From positions 3,170,001-3,234,000 of the forward strand of contig BPGD01000001.1 in the NCBI GenBank assembly GCA_026002855.1: a stretch of DNA of 64,000 nt, given 5' to 3'. Positions within the stretch are counted from its first letter, which is position 1. The number at the start of each line of letters is the position of its first letter. Below the pieces are notes generated by a model. That model saw only the letters and a program-made list of their open reading frames with translations. It was not told the origin of the DNA and did not search any database. A program made the position numbers and the translations under genes. This stretch comes from Bryobacteraceae bacterium. Lineage in GTDB: Bacteria > Acidobacteriota > Terriglobia > Bryobacterales > Bryobacteraceae. Below, in pieces: positions 35,379 through 44,921 of the stretch.

Positions 35379-36131
35379 ATGAGCGCACCGCTGCCTCTCG
35401 ACAAACGGATTGCCGTCGTGACCGGCGCCAGCCGCGGGCTGGGCCGCGCCATCGCCGTGGCGCTGGCCCATGCCGGCGCCCGTGTCGCCTGCGTGGGCCG
35501 TGACGTGGAGAAGCTGGATGAGACCGCCCGCCTGTGCGGCCCCGGCGCGATGATCGTTCCGGCAGACGTCACCCGGGAAGATGACGTCGCCCGCCTTGCC
35601 GCCCACGTGGCCGAACACATGGGCCCGGCCAACATTCTTGTCAACAACGCCGGCGTCAATCTGCGCAAGCCCGTCGTCGACTTCACGCTGGATGAGTGGC
35701 GCTGGGTGATCGACTCAAACCTCACCAGCGCGTTTCTCTGCGCGCGCGCCTTCATCCCCCAGATGATCCAGTCCGGCTACGGGCGCATCCTCAACCTGAC
35801 CTCCATCATGAGCCATGTCTCGCTGCCCGGCCGCGCCGCCTATTCCTCTTCCAAGGCCGGCCTGCTCGGCCTGACGCGCGCCCTGGCGCTCGAGCTCGCC
35901 CCGCATCGCATCACCGTCAACGGCATCAGCCCCGGCCCGTTTGCCACCGAGATGAACGCCGCGCTGATGAACGATCCGCAGGCCAACGCCGCCTTCCTCG
36001 CGCGGCTGCCGCTCGGCGAATGGGGCCGCCCCGATGACATCGGCGCGCTCGCCGTCTACCTCTGCTCCGACCAGGCCCGCTTCATCACCGGAACCGACAT
36101 CGTCATCGACGGAGGCTGGCTGGCGCAGTGA
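35379..36131 (+). CDS. SDR-family oxidoreductase, FabG-like
   Basis: A 250-residue classical short-chain dehydrogenase. It has the cofactor motif VVTGASRGLGRAIAVALAHA with VACVGRD after it, NNAG in NILVNNAGVNLRK, the catalytic Ser in NLTSIMSHVSLPGRAA, the YSSSK motif (AAYSSSKAGLLGLTRALALE), and a standard end (FITGTDIVIDGGWLAQ). Such enzymes reduce 3-oxoacyl thioesters or oxidise sugars and alcohols; context gives no clear substrate. ATG at 35379 follows GAGGAA. It ends 31 bases before the peptide transporter. Confidence 0.92.
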   Translation: MSAPLPLDKRIAVVTGASRGLGRAIAVALAHAGARVACVGRDVEKLDETARLCGPGAMIVPADVTREDDVARLAAHVAEHMGPANILVNNAGVNLRKPVVDFTLDEWRWVIDSNLTSAFLCARAFIPQMIQSGYGRILNLTSIMSHVSLPGRAAYSSSKAGLLGLTRALALELAPHRITVNGISPGPFATEMNAALMNDPQANAAFLARLPLGEWGRPDDIGALAVYLCSDQARFITGTDIVIDGGWLAQ

Positions 36132-36162
36132 CCCCGCCTGCCGGCCCCACCACGCACCAGCC

Positions 36163-37659
36163 ATGACCCAAACAGACTTCGATCGGCGTTTCTTCGGCCA
36201 TCCGGCCGGCCTCGCCACCCTTTTCTTCACCGAGCTCTGGGAACGCTTCGGCTACTACGGCATGCGCGCCATCCTGGTGCTCTTCATGACGGCCGCGGCC
36301 GCCGCCGGCGGCCTCGGGCTGGACCCGTCGCGCGCCTACGCCATCTACGGCCTGTACACGGCCAGCGTCTATATGGCCAGCCTGCCCGGCGGCTGGATCG
36401 CCGACCGCATCCTCGGCCAGCAGCGCAGCGTCCTTTCCGGAGGCATTCTCATCGCCCTCGGCTATCTGACGCTCGCCGTGCCCTCCGAGGCCGCTTTCTA
36501 TTCGGGCCTCGTGATCGTGATTCTCGGCACCGGTCTTCTCAAGCCGAATATTTCCACGATTGTCGGCCAGATTTATGCCCCCGGCGATCCGCGGCGGGAC
36601 TCCGGTTTTTCCATCTTTTATATGGGCATCAACATCGGCGCCACCATTGCGCCGCTGGCCTGCGGATGGGTGGGCGAGCGCATCAACTACCGCCTCGGCT
36701 TCGGCCTGGCGGGCCTGGGGATGCTGCTCGGGGTGCTGACCTTCTGGCGCGGAATGGGACGCCTTCAGGGCGCCGGCGCCCGGCCCGTCGAGCCCCCGGA
36801 CGCCGGAACCGGGCGCCGCTGGCGCCGGAATTTCCGCCGCGGTCTGCTTATTTTTTTCTGCATTTTCTCCACCATTCTCCTCCTCCATTTCTCCGGCATT
36901 TTCCCCGTTAGCGTGGAATTTCTTGTCGATTCCGCCGGCGCCGTCCTCGCCCTGACCACGCTCGGGCTGTTCGCCTGGATGTTCTTCGGCGGCGGCTGGA
37001 CGCCCGCCGAGCGGCGCCGCCTGGCTGTCATCGCCGTGCTGTTCTGCGGGTCCGCCCTGTTCTGGGCCGCCTTCGAACAGGCAGGATCCTCGCTGAACCT
37101 CTTTGCCAAGAACCACATCAACAACGTGCTGTTCGGTTTCTCATTTCCGGCGAGCTGGTACCAGTCGCTCAACGCCGCCTTCATCATCTGCTTCGCCGCC
37201 GCCTTCGCGTGGGTCTGGATCCGGCTGGGCGACCGCCAGCCCTCTTCGGTGGCCAAGTTCGCCCTCGCCATGGTCTGCGCTTCCGGCGGCTTCCTGCTCA
37301 TGATGGAGGCCAGCCGCCGCGCTGCCTCCGGCGTGCTCGTCAGCCCGCTCTGGCTCGTCGGCACCTATCTTCTCCACACCTTCGGCGAGCTGCTCCTCAG
37401 CCCGGTGGGCCTGAGTGCGATGACGCGCCTGGCTCCGGCTCGCGTGGCCGGGCTCATGATGGGCGTCTGGTTCCTGTCGCTTTCCATGGGCAACTATCTG
37501 GCCGGGCGCCTGGCCTCGTTCTATGGCCACCTGCCGCCGTTCGACCTGTTCCGGACGCTCGCCCTGATGACGCTGGCCGCCGCCGTCGTGCTCTTCCTCC
37601 TCGTTCGCCCCGTGGGCCGCCTGCTCAATGGCGCCGCCGCGGACCAGCGCGGATCGTAA
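36163..37659 (+). CDS. POT/PTR-family proton-coupled peptide transporter
   Basis: A 498-residue member of the major facilitator superfamily. The PTR2 signatures are clear: LFFTELWERFGYYGMRAIL (the ExxER-like motif in helix 1), GGWIADRILGQQRSVLSGG, and FSIFYMGINIGATIAPLACG. Around a dozen spans follow. It imports di- and tripeptides with protons across the inner membrane. The segment about residues 200-225 is a charged cytoplasmic loop. The TAA at its end is one base before the xseB ATG. Confidence 0.94.
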   Translation: MTQTDFDRRFFGHPAGLATLFFTELWERFGYYGMRAILVLFMTAAAAAGGLGLDPSRAYAIYGLYTASVYMASLPGGWIADRILGQQRSVLSGGILIALGYLTLAVPSEAAFYSGLVIVILGTGLLKPNISTIVGQIYAPGDPRRDSGFSIFYMGINIGATIAPLACGWVGERINYRLGFGLAGLGMLLGVLTFWRGMGRLQGAGARPVEPPDAGTGRRWRRNFRRGLLIFFCIFSTILLLHFSGIFPVSVEFLVDSAGAVLALTTLGLFAWMFFGGGWTPAERRRLAVIAVLFCGSALFWAAFEQAGSSLNLFAKNHINNVLFGFSFPASWYQSLNAAFIICFAAAFAWVWIRLGDRQPSSVAKFALAMVCASGGFLLMMEASRRAASGVLVSPLWLVGTYLLHTFGELLLSPVGLSAMTRLAPARVAGLMMGVWFLSLSMGNYLAGRLASFYGHLPPFDLFRTLALMTLAAAVVLFLLVRPVGRLLNGAAADQRGS

Positions 37660-37660
37660 A

Positions 37661-37939
37661 ATGAAGCAGATGCCCGCAGAACACGACCGGACAAAAGCCG
37701 CCGAGGAAAAGCCGCGCGAGGTGAGCTTCGAGCAGTCGCTTCGGGAGCTCCAGCAGATCGTCGAGGAGCTGGAAAAGCCGGACGTCTCGCTCGAGCGCGC
37801 CCTGGAGCTCTTCGAAAAGGGCGTGAAGCTTTCCGAAGCCTGCCGCCGCCAGCTCGTCGAGGCCGAGTCCCGCATCGAGATCCTGCTCAAGCGCGGCCAG
37901 AAAGTGATCCCGCAGCCCTTTGGACCGGAACAAAAATGA
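37661..37939 (+). CDS. xseB: Exodeoxyribonuclease VII small subunit
   Basis: A 92-residue protein with a charged N-terminal tail and the XseB core: SFEQSLRELQQIVEELEKPD, then LERALELFEKGVKLSEACRR and LVEAESRIEILL. Several copies bind one XseA to form the single-strand-specific exonuclease. XseA is not in the window. Start at 37661; a Met at 37670 is an alternative. The TGA overlaps the ispA ATG. Confidence 0.93.
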   Translation: MKQMPAEHDRTKAAEEKPREVSFEQSLRELQQIVEELEKPDVSLERALELFEKGVKLSEACRRQLVEAESRIEILLKRGQKVIPQPFGPEQK

Positions 37940-38820
37940 CCACTTCTGTTTTCCCTCTCCGGGACTACCTCGCCGCCCAGGTACAGCTCGTCGACGCCGC
38001 GCTCGACCGGCTGCTTCCGCCCGAGAGCGAACCCCCGCAGACGATCCACCGCGCCATGCGCTATTCGGTCTTCGCCGGGGGCAAGCGCATCCGTCCCATC
38101 CTGTGCCTGGAGGCGGCGCGCGCCGTCGCCGGGGCCGACCCGCCGGGCATCTTCGACGTCGCCTGCTCGCTCGAGCTGATCCATACCTACTCGCTGATCC
38201 ACGACGACCTGCCGGCGCTCGACAACGACGACCTGCGCCGCGGCCGGCCCACCTCGCACCGGGTCTTCGGCGAGGCCATGGCCATTCTGGCCGGCGATGC
38301 CCTGCTGACGTTCGCCTTTGAGGTGCTGGCGCGCGCCGCCTCGTCTGCCCTGGTGGCGGAGCTGGCTCATGCCGCCGGCACCGTGGGCGGCATGATCGCC
38401 GGCCAGGTCGATGACATCGAAGGCGAGACAATGGCGCCTTCGCCGGAGCTGCTGGAACGCATCCACCGCGCCAAGACCGGGGCGCTGCTGCGGTGTTCCC
38501 TGCGGCTGGGGGCGATGCACGCCGGCGCCGACGACGGCCAGCTGGCGGCGCTCACCCGCTATGGAGAACACATCGGTCTCGCCTTTCAGATCGTCGATGA
38601 CATCCTCGACGTCACCCAGACCTCCGAACATCTCGGCAAGACCGCCGGCAAGGATGCTGCGCAACACAAAATCACCTTCCCGGCCGTGTATGGCCTGGAA
38701 CAGTCGCGCCGCATGGCCGCCGAACAGCGCGCGCTGGCGCACCAGGCGCTGGAGCCGCTCGGCGATGCCGCCCTGCGATTGCGGCAGCTCGCCGACCTGA
38801 TCGTGGACCGCTCCTCCTGA
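37936..38820 (+). CDS. ispA: Polyprenyl synthetase (farnesyl/geranylgeranyl diphosphate synthase)
   Basis: A 294-residue trans-isoprenyl diphosphate synthase. The first Asp-rich motif is YSLIHDDLPALDNDDLRRGR, the second is IGLAFQIVDDILDVTQTSEH, and GGKRIRPILCLEAARA near residue 50 binds diphosphate. It condenses isopentenyl diphosphate with allylic starters, making the precursor for quinones, undecaprenyl phosphate or hopanoids. The xseB-ispA pair is a widespread bacterial order. ATGA overlap with xseB. Confidence 0.95.
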   Translation: MTTSVFPLRDYLAAQVQLVDAALDRLLPPESEPPQTIHRAMRYSVFAGGKRIRPILCLEAARAVAGADPPGIFDVACSLELIHTYSLIHDDLPALDNDDLRRGRPTSHRVFGEAMAILAGDALLTFAFEVLARAASSALVAELAHAAGTVGGMIAGQVDDIEGETMAPSPELLERIHRAKTGALLRCSLRLGAMHAGADDGQLAALTRYGEHIGLAFQIVDDILDVTQTSEHLGKTAGKDAAQHKITFPAVYGLEQSRRMAAEQRALAHQALEPLGDAALRLRQLADLIVDRSS

Positions 38821-38824
38821 AGCC

Positions 38825-39577
38825 GTGGCCCGCCGCCGCATCGACCTGCTGCTTGTCGAGCGGGAGCTGGCGCCGTCGCGAGAAAAGGCGCGGGCGCTGC
38901 TGCTGGCCGGCGCCGTGCGCGTCGCCGGCCGGCGCGTGGACAAGCCCGGGGCGCTGGTCGACGAAACGTCGCCCATCGAGGTCGTTGAGCCTTTCCCGTG
39001 GGTCAGCCGCGGTGCGCTGAAGCTGCTGGCTGCGCTCGACCACTGGAGAATTGATGTGGCAGGCCGGGTGTGCCTCGACGTGGGCTCATCCACCGGCGGA
39101 TTTACGGAAGTGCTGCTGGCACGCGGCGCGGCGCGCGTGCACGCCGTTGACGTCGGCCGCGGACAGCTCCACTGGCGCCTGCGCAACGACCCGCGCGTCG
39201 TCCTCCACGAAGGGTTCAACGCGCGCTTCCTCGGCCGGGATATCATCGGCGAAGACGTGCAGTTCGCCTGTTGCGACCTGAGCTTCATCTCCGCCACGCT
39301 GGTTCTCCCGGCCCTCGTGCCGCTGCTGGTGCCGCCGCGCGAGTTCGTGGTCCTGGTCAAGCCGCAGTTTGAGGCGGGCCGCGGCCAGGTGGGCAAGGGA
39401 GGCATCGTGCGCGACCCGGCCGTGCAGCAGGCCGCGGTGGAACGTGTGGGCGGCTGCGCCCGCGCGCTGGGATTCGAATGCGAAGTGATCGAGAGCCCGA
39501 TTCCCGGCGCCGAGGGCAATAAGGAGTTTCTGCTTTATGGATTCGATCCGCACGGTCGGCATCATCGCCAAGCCTGA
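38825..39577 (+). CDS. tlyA: TlyA-family rRNA 2'-O-methyltransferase
   Basis: A 250-residue protein with an N-terminal S4 RNA-binding domain (IDLLLVERELAPSREKARAL through VRVAGRRVDKPGALVDE) and a FtsJ-like SAM-dependent methyltransferase (VSRGALKLLAALDHWR; VCLDVGSSTGGFTEVLLARG; FVVLVKPQFEAGRGQVGKGG). TlyA methylates ribosomal RNA riboses in M. tuberculosis; that role is transferred by family. The GTG at 38825 is the natural start, four bases after ispA. Its 3' end overlaps nadK by 41 bases. Confidence 0.92.
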   Translation: MARRRIDLLLVERELAPSREKARALLLAGAVRVAGRRVDKPGALVDETSPIEVVEPFPWVSRGALKLLAALDHWRIDVAGRVCLDVGSSTGGFTEVLLARGAARVHAVDVGRGQLHWRLRNDPRVVLHEGFNARFLGRDIIGEDVQFACCDLSFISATLVLPALVPLLVPPREFVVLVKPQFEAGRGQVGKGGIVRDPAVQQAAVERVGGCARALGFECEVIESPIPGAEGNKEFLLYGFDPHGRHHRQA

Positions 39578-40403
39578 CGTGCCGCACGCCGCCGGGCTTG
39601 TCGTTTCGCTGCTGGACTGGCTGGACCAGCACGGCATCGCGTACCGGCTGGACCCGGTCGCCGCCGCCTATGCTCCCGGCCGCGGCCCTGCCATTGCGCG
39701 CGACGAGGTGCCCGAAGGCTGCCAGATGGTCATCGTGCTGGGCGGCGATGGCACGTTGCTGGCCGCCGCCCGCGCCATCGCCGGCCGGGACATTCCGCTG
39801 TTCGCCGTCAACCTGGGCGGCCTCGGCTTCCTCACGACGATTTCCACCAGCGAGCTTTTCCCCGAGCTCGAACGCGCCCTCCGCGGCGAGCACCGCATTG
39901 CGCGGCGCCGCATGCTCGCCTGCGAAGTCCGCCGCGGCGAGGACACGGTTTCCCGCTACGTCGCTCTCAACGATGTCGTCATCACCAAGGCGCACATCGC
40001 CCGCATGATCGACCTCGTCGCCTATGTCGATGCCCACTTCGTCTGCCGCTACAAGGCCGACGGGCTCATCATTGCAACGCCTACCGGGTCGACGGCCTAC
40101 TCGCTCAGCGCCGGCGGGCCCATCATTTTCCCAAGCGTTGCCGCGCTCTGCATCACGCCCATCTGCCCGCACACGCTCACCAACCGCCCGGTCATCGTGC
40201 CTGACGCAAGCGTCATCCAGGTGGTCAACTCGGCTGCGGATAACGACGCCTATCTCACGATCGACGGCCAGGTCGGCGAGCCGCTGCTGCGCGAAGACCG
40301 CATCGTCTGCCGCGCCTCGCCGCATTCGCTGTCGCTGGTGCGGCCGCCTCGCATGCTCTTCTTCGATGTGCTGCGTCAAAAACTGAAATGGGGAGAAAGA
40401 TAG
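39537..40403 (+). CDS. nadK: NAD kinase
   Basis: A 288-residue ATP/polyphosphate-NAD kinase making NADP. Motifs: TVGIIAKPDVPHAAGLVVSL at the start, the catalytic VIVLGGDGTLLAAARAIAG near residue 65, FAVNLGGLGFLTTISTSELF, and the NAD-binding DGLIIATPTGSTAYSLSAGG. Some bacterial NadK enzymes use polyphosphate, of interest given the ppk genes at the other end, but nothing in the sequence decides this. The ATG at 39537 lies within the end of tlyA. Confidence 0.96.
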   Translation: MDSIRTVGIIAKPDVPHAAGLVVSLLDWLDQHGIAYRLDPVAAAYAPGRGPAIARDEVPEGCQMVIVLGGDGTLLAAARAIAGRDIPLFAVNLGGLGFLTTISTSELFPELERALRGEHRIARRRMLACEVRRGEDTVSRYVALNDVVITKAHIARMIDLVAYVDAHFVCRYKADGLIIATPTGSTAYSLSAGGPIIFPSVAALCITPICPHTLTNRPVIVPDASVIQVVNSAADNDAYLTIDGQVGEPLLREDRIVCRASPHSLSLVRPPRMLFFDVLRQKLKWGER

Positions 40404-40405
40404 GC

Positions 40406-41662
40406 ATGAAGAAAATCTCGTTGACTTCCTGGATCTTCATCGCTATGGCCGCTGGCATCGCCATCGGCCATTTCTTCCCCGAATTCGGCAAAGACACTGC
40501 GTTTCTGGGGACCATCTTCCTCAGGTTGATCAAGTCAATCATCGCTCCCCTGCTGTTCGCCACCCTCGTCGTCGGCATTGCCGGTTCGGGAAGCGCCAAG
40601 GCCATGGGCCGCATCGGCCTCAAGGCGCTGATCTACTTCAACGTGACCACGATCGGAGCCCTCGCTCTGGCGCTGCTGTCGGTCAACTACTTCAAACCCG
40701 GCGTCGGCGTCTCGCTGGAAGGCGCGGGGAAGGCGGAACTGCCGGAGGCAAAGGCAAGCCTGGTTGGCGTGCTCGTCAACGCCGTACCGACGAGCGTCCT
40801 CGACGCCATGGCCCGCAACGAGGTGCTGCAACTCGTCGTCTTCACCGTGCTGTTCGGCATGGCCTGCATCGCCATGGGGGAGCGTGCCGAGCCTGTCATC
40901 CGCTTCTGCCGGTCGCTGTCCGACATCATGTTCGAATACACGCGCTACGTGATGTACCTGGCGCCCATTGGGGTCGGGGCCGCCATCGCCAGCGTCGTCG
41001 GCGCCAAAGGCATCGGCGTGCTGCTCGGACTGGGGAAGCTGATCGGCGCGCTGTACATCGCCCTGATCGGCTACGTCATTTTCGTCATGGGGCCCGCGGC
41101 GCTCCTGTTCCGCATTCCGGTTCTGCGGTTCCTGCGCGCGGCCAAAGATCCCTACATTCTGGCCTTCTCCACGGCTTCCAGTGAGGCCGCCTTTCCGATG
41201 GCGATGCGGAACATGGAGCGCTTCGGCGTGCCCCGCCACATCGTCAGTTTCGTCCTGCCCACGGGTTACAGCTTCAATCTCGACGGCAGCACGCTCTACC
41301 TGGCCATGGCTTCCGTGTTCGTCGCCCAGGCCGCCGGAGTGGAGATGTCCATGACGCAGCAGCTCACGATGATCGCCACGCTGATGCTGACCTCGAAGGG
41401 AGTCGCCGCGGTGCCGCGAGCCTCGCTGGTCATCCTTGCCGCGACGCTTTCCACATTCAACCTTCCGATGGAGGGTGTGGCGCTCATCCTCGGTGTCGAT
41501 ACGCTGATGGACATGGGCCGCACTTCGGTCAATCTGCTGGGCAACTGCCTTGCCACCGCCGCCGTCGCCCGCTGGGAAGGTTACGACCTCATCCCGCAGG
41601 ACGGGAAACCTCAGGAAACCGCAGCGTCGGACAGCGCCGCCGCGCATCCCCAGGAGAGGTGA
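40406..41662 (+). CDS. Dicarboxylate/amino acid:cation symporter (DAACS family)
   Basis: A 418-residue inner-membrane carrier of the GltP/DctA type. It shows FLRLIKSIIAPLLFATLVVG, the hairpin serine motif as FSTASSEAAFPMAMRNMERF, the NMDGT-like FNLDGSTLYLAMASVFVAQA, and TSKGVAAVPRASLVILAATL. The substrate is glutamate, aspartate or a C4-dicarboxylate. I start at ATG 40406, two bases after nadK and preceded by GGGGAGA, because the first span follows straight away. The C-terminal tail is polar. Confidence 0.93.
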   Translation: MKKISLTSWIFIAMAAGIAIGHFFPEFGKDTAFLGTIFLRLIKSIIAPLLFATLVVGIAGSGSAKAMGRIGLKALIYFNVTTIGALALALLSVNYFKPGVGVSLEGAGKAELPEAKASLVGVLVNAVPTSVLDAMARNEVLQLVVFTVLFGMACIAMGERAEPVIRFCRSLSDIMFEYTRYVMYLAPIGVGAAIASVVGAKGIGVLLGLGKLIGALYIALIGYVIFVMGPAALLFRIPVLRFLRAAKDPYILAFSTASSEAAFPMAMRNMERFGVPRHIVSFVLPTGYSFNLDGSTLYLAMASVFVAQAAGVEMSMTQQLTMIATLMLTSKGVAAVPRASLVILAATLSTFNLPMEGVALILGVDTLMDMGRTSVNLLGNCLATAAVARWEGYDLIPQDGKPQETAASDSAAAHPQER

Positions 41663-41668
41663 GATTCC

Positions 41669-42430
41669 ATGATGCTTGGAGCCGTGACATACAACGTGCT
41701 TAAGGACTGGGACCTGGAGACCATCATCACGAAGCTCGAGCAGGCGGGCTTCGAGGCCGTCGAGCTGCGCACGACGCACGCTCACGGCGTCGAACCCACG
41801 CTTTCCCCCCAGGACCGGGCCCGTGTGCGGGCGCGCTTTGAACGGTCGAAAGTGCGCCTGCTTAGTTTCGGCACCACCTGCGAGTTCCACAGCCCGGACT
41901 CCAACGTCCGCCGCAAAAATATCGAAGAGACCAAAATGTGGGTCGACCTGGCCCACGACACGGGCGCCTGGGGCGTCAAGGTCCGCCCGAACGCACTGCC
42001 CAGGGACGTGCCCCCGCAGGTGACCATCGGCCGCATCGCCGAGGCGCTGCGCGAGGCCGGCGATTACGCCGCCGGCCGCGGCGTGGAGATCTGGCTGGAG
42101 GTCCACGGGACCGGCACATCCGCGCCGCCGGTCTGCGCCGACATCATGCGCGCCGCCAACCACAAGGCGGTCGGGCTGTGCTGGAACTCCAACCCCGGCG
42201 AGGTCCAGAACGGCTCCGTCCGCGCTGCCTTCGACCTGCTGCGGCCGTGGATCCGCAATGTCCACATCAATGAGCTGGCCGACCCCCGATATCCGTGGCG
42301 CGAGCTGTTCACGCTGCTGCGGCAGAGCCGCTACGAGCGCTACACGCTGATGGAAGTGGCCGGAAGCTGCGAACCGGATCGCTTCCTGCGCTACTACCGC
42401 GCCCTCTGGCTGGAGTTGAACCGACCATGA
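41669..42430 (+). CDS. TIM-barrel sugar isomerase/epimerase-like protein
   Basis: A 253-residue AP-endonuclease-2-like barrel. The first strand and helix are LGAVTYNVLKDWDLETIITK and FEAVELRTTHAHGVEPTLSP; metal-binding acidic and His residues probably include those in WLEVHGTGTSAPPVCADIM and NVHINELADPRYPWRELFTL. Members isomerise sugars or hydroxypyruvate, but exact substrates differ. It follows the carrier by six bases and overlaps the peptidase gene as ATGA. The start has two Met codons in a row. Confidence 0.85.
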   Translation: MMLGAVTYNVLKDWDLETIITKLEQAGFEAVELRTTHAHGVEPTLSPQDRARVRARFERSKVRLLSFGTTCEFHSPDSNVRRKNIEETKMWVDLAHDTGAWGVKVRPNALPRDVPPQVTIGRIAEALREAGDYAAGRGVEIWLEVHGTGTSAPPVCADIMRAANHKAVGLCWNSNPGEVQNGSVRAAFDLLRPWIRNVHINELADPRYPWRELFTLLRQSRYERYTLMEVAGSCEPDRFLRYYRALWLELNRP

Positions 42431-44820
42431 CATCCCGCTGCTTTCGAACGCTGGCTCTCCTGGCCGTTCTGCTGATTCGCGCCGCGGCGCAGCCGCCCGC
42501 CCCGGCCGCGTATTTCGGCCACGAAATGGGCGCGGACCGGACCGTGCTCGACTGGGAAAAAGTCGTCTCCTATTTTCAACTTCTTGGTAAGAATTCTCCG
42601 CGCGTTCAATTTCTGGAGTACGGAAAATCCACCGAAGGCCGGCCGATGATTGCCGCCGTCATTTCCTCTCCGGAGACGCTGAAAAACCTGGACAGATACC
42701 TCGAAATCCAGCGCCGCCTCGCCGACCCGCGGGCGACCGCGCCGGAGGAGGCGCAACGGCTCGTCCGCGGAGGCAGAACGGTGGTGCTGATCACGTGCAG
42801 CGTCCACGCCACCGAGATCGCTTCCACGCATTCGGCGGTCGAGTTCGCCTGGAAACTCGCGACATCGCAGGACGCGAGGACCCTCCGCATCCTCGACAAT
42901 ACGATTGTTGTCCTGGCGCCCTCCATCAACCCGGACGGGCTCGATCTGGTCACCGCGTGGTACCGCCGGACGCTCGGCACGAAATTCGAGGGAACCAGCC
43001 CGCCCGAGCTCTACCAGAAATATGTCGGGCACGACAACAACCGGGACTGGTATTTCTTCACCCAGGCCGAAACGCGCGCCGTGGTGGCAAAATTGCACAA
43101 CGTTTTCCGCCCGCAGATTGTCTATGACGTCCATCAGATGGGCCCCTACGGGGCTCGCATGTTCGTTCCGCCGTGGCTCGATCCGATCGAGCCGAACATC
43201 GATCCCCTGATCGCCCAGCTCTGCAACATGGTCGGCATGACGATGGCCGCCGACCTCACCGCGGCCGGCCGCAAGGGGGTGGTCGTCAACGCCATGTACG
43301 ACTACTGGACGCCGGCGCGCCATTATCAGAGCTACCACGGCGGGCTGCGCATCCTCAGCGAATCGGCCAGCGTGCGCATCGCCAGTCCCATCGACGTGGA
43401 CCCGGCGCGCATCCAGCCGCAGGGCACGGGCTACAGCCCCCGCGAGAGCTCGTGGAATCATCTGGAGCCGTGGCCCGGCGGCCGCTGGACGCTGCGGGAC
43501 ATCGTCACCGACCAGCTCATCGCGATGGAAAGCCTGCTGGACACGGCAGCCGTGCGCCGCGAATTCTTCCTGCGTTCGTTCTATGACATCCAGCGCCGCG
43601 CTGCCTCGCGTACCTCGCCGTATGCCTTCGTCATTCCCGCCGAACAGGCAGATCCCGGCGCCGCGCGCCGGTTGCTGGAAACGATGGACTTCGCCATGGT
43701 GGAGGTGGAGCGCGCGGCGCAGCCGTTCGAGGCCGCGGGCGAGCGGTTCCCGGCGGGCTCTTACGTCATTCGCATGCAGCAGCCGTATTCGTCCTTCGCC
43801 AAAGCGCTGCTCGAACGCCAGAAATATCCCGACCTGCGCCAGTACCCCGGCGGGCCGCCGAAGCGGCCCTACGACGTCACTGCCCACACGCTGCCGCTGT
43901 TGCTGGGCGTCGACGTCCGCACCATCGACGCGCCCTTTGAGGCCCGCCTCGAGCGCGCACGCGAGTTCCGCTTCCCCGCCCGCATGCTGGCCGCCTCCGA
44001 CAGCGACTCCTGGCGCGCCGTCAACGAGGCCTGGCGCGCCGGCCGGCCCGTTTTCCGCCACCCGAGGACCGGCGACTTCGCCATCGGTTCGAGCCCCACG
44101 GCCGACTTCCAGCCCCTGACGCGGCCCCGCATCGCCGTATACAAACCCTGGGCGCCTTCCATGGACGAGGGCTGGACGCGCTGGATTCTGGAGCACTTCG
44201 GCTGGGAATACGTGTCCGTCACCAATGCCGACGTCAAGGCCGGCCGCCTCCGCGGCCGCTTCGACGTCATCGTCTTCGCCGACATCGGCGCCAACACGAT
44301 CGACAGCGGACACGCGCCAGACACGATGCCGGAGGAATACACCGGCGGGCTCGGCGAGGCAGGCGCGGCGGCGCTGCGCGAGTTTCTCTCCGCCGGCGGT
44401 CGCCTGCTCTTCTTCAATCGTTCGGGCCAGTACGCCGTGCGTCACCTGGGCGTGGCGGCCCGCAACAGCGTGGCCGATGTGCCGGCCCGGGAATTTTACT
44501 GTCCCGGCTCCCTGCTCAGGGTCCGCGTGGAAAATGGCGGTCCATGGACGCTCGGCCTGCCAGCGGAATTTACCATCTGGAACGAATCCAGTCCTGTCTG
44601 GGAGCCCAATGGCAGTGACGGGCGCGCCGTGCTCCGCTATGCCGACTCCGGCGTGCTCGCCTCGGGCTGGCTTCTGGGCGAAAAGCACGTCGCCGGCAGG
44701 CCGGCGCTGTTGGACATTCCTGCCGGCGCCGGCCGCGTGTTGCTGTTTGGGTTCCGCCCCCAGTATCGCGGCCAGTCCTGGCTGACGCTGAAGCTGTTTT
44801 TCAACGCGCTGGTGATTTGA
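42427..44820 (+). CDS. Exported zinc carboxypeptidase, M14 family
   Basis: A 797-residue protein with a signal peptide (MTSRCFRTLALLAVLLIRAAAQ). The M14 zinc ligands are in VLITCSVHATEIASTHSAVE (HxxE) and IVYDVHQMGPYGARMFVPPW. Substrate-binding sequence includes APSINPDGLDLVTAWYRR and HDNNRDWYFFTQAETRA. The catalytic domain covers about residues 30-400. The last 400 residues are beta-rich, with a DJ-1/GATase-like segment (FDVIVFADIGANTIDSGHA). It probably trims peptides in the periplasm. Long M14 proteins of this layout are frequent in Acidobacteria. ATGA overlap with the upstream gene gives the start. Confidence 0.9.
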   Translation: MTSRCFRTLALLAVLLIRAAAQPPAPAAYFGHEMGADRTVLDWEKVVSYFQLLGKNSPRVQFLEYGKSTEGRPMIAAVISSPETLKNLDRYLEIQRRLADPRATAPEEAQRLVRGGRTVVLITCSVHATEIASTHSAVEFAWKLATSQDARTLRILDNTIVVLAPSINPDGLDLVTAWYRRTLGTKFEGTSPPELYQKYVGHDNNRDWYFFTQAETRAVVAKLHNVFRPQIVYDVHQMGPYGARMFVPPWLDPIEPNIDPLIAQLCNMVGMTMAADLTAAGRKGVVVNAMYDYWTPARHYQSYHGGLRILSESASVRIASPIDVDPARIQPQGTGYSPRESSWNHLEPWPGGRWTLRDIVTDQLIAMESLLDTAAVRREFFLRSFYDIQRRAASRTSPYAFVIPAEQADPGAARRLLETMDFAMVEVERAAQPFEAAGERFPAGSYVIRMQQPYSSFAKALLERQKYPDLRQYPGGPPKRPYDVTAHTLPLLLGVDVRTIDAPFEARLERAREFRFPARMLAASDSDSWRAVNEAWRAGRPVFRHPRTGDFAIGSSPTADFQPLTRPRIAVYKPWAPSMDEGWTRWILEHFGWEYVSVTNADVKAGRLRGRFDVIVFADIGANTIDSGHAPDTMPEEYTGGLGEAGAAALREFLSAGGRLLFFNRSGQYAVRHLGVAARNSVADVPAREFYCPGSLLRVRVENGGPWTLGLPAEFTIWNESSPVWEPNGSDGRAVLRYADSGVLASGWLLGEKHVAGRPALLDIPAGAGRVLLFGFRPQYRGQSWLTLKLFFNALVI

Positions 44821-44921
44821 CGGCGCGGCACGGAAGCCCCCGTCCGGACAGCAGGCCGGCGCTCGAACGCATGCCTCCGCCCTGACGGCAGGACGCGGGC
44901 GGTGATAGCATCGTTATCGCC

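Noticed and set aside
37141-39519. A 792-residue minus-strand frame across several plus-strand genes
   Set aside because: It spans xseB, ispA and tlyA, which have full domain evidence and normal overlaps on the plus strand.
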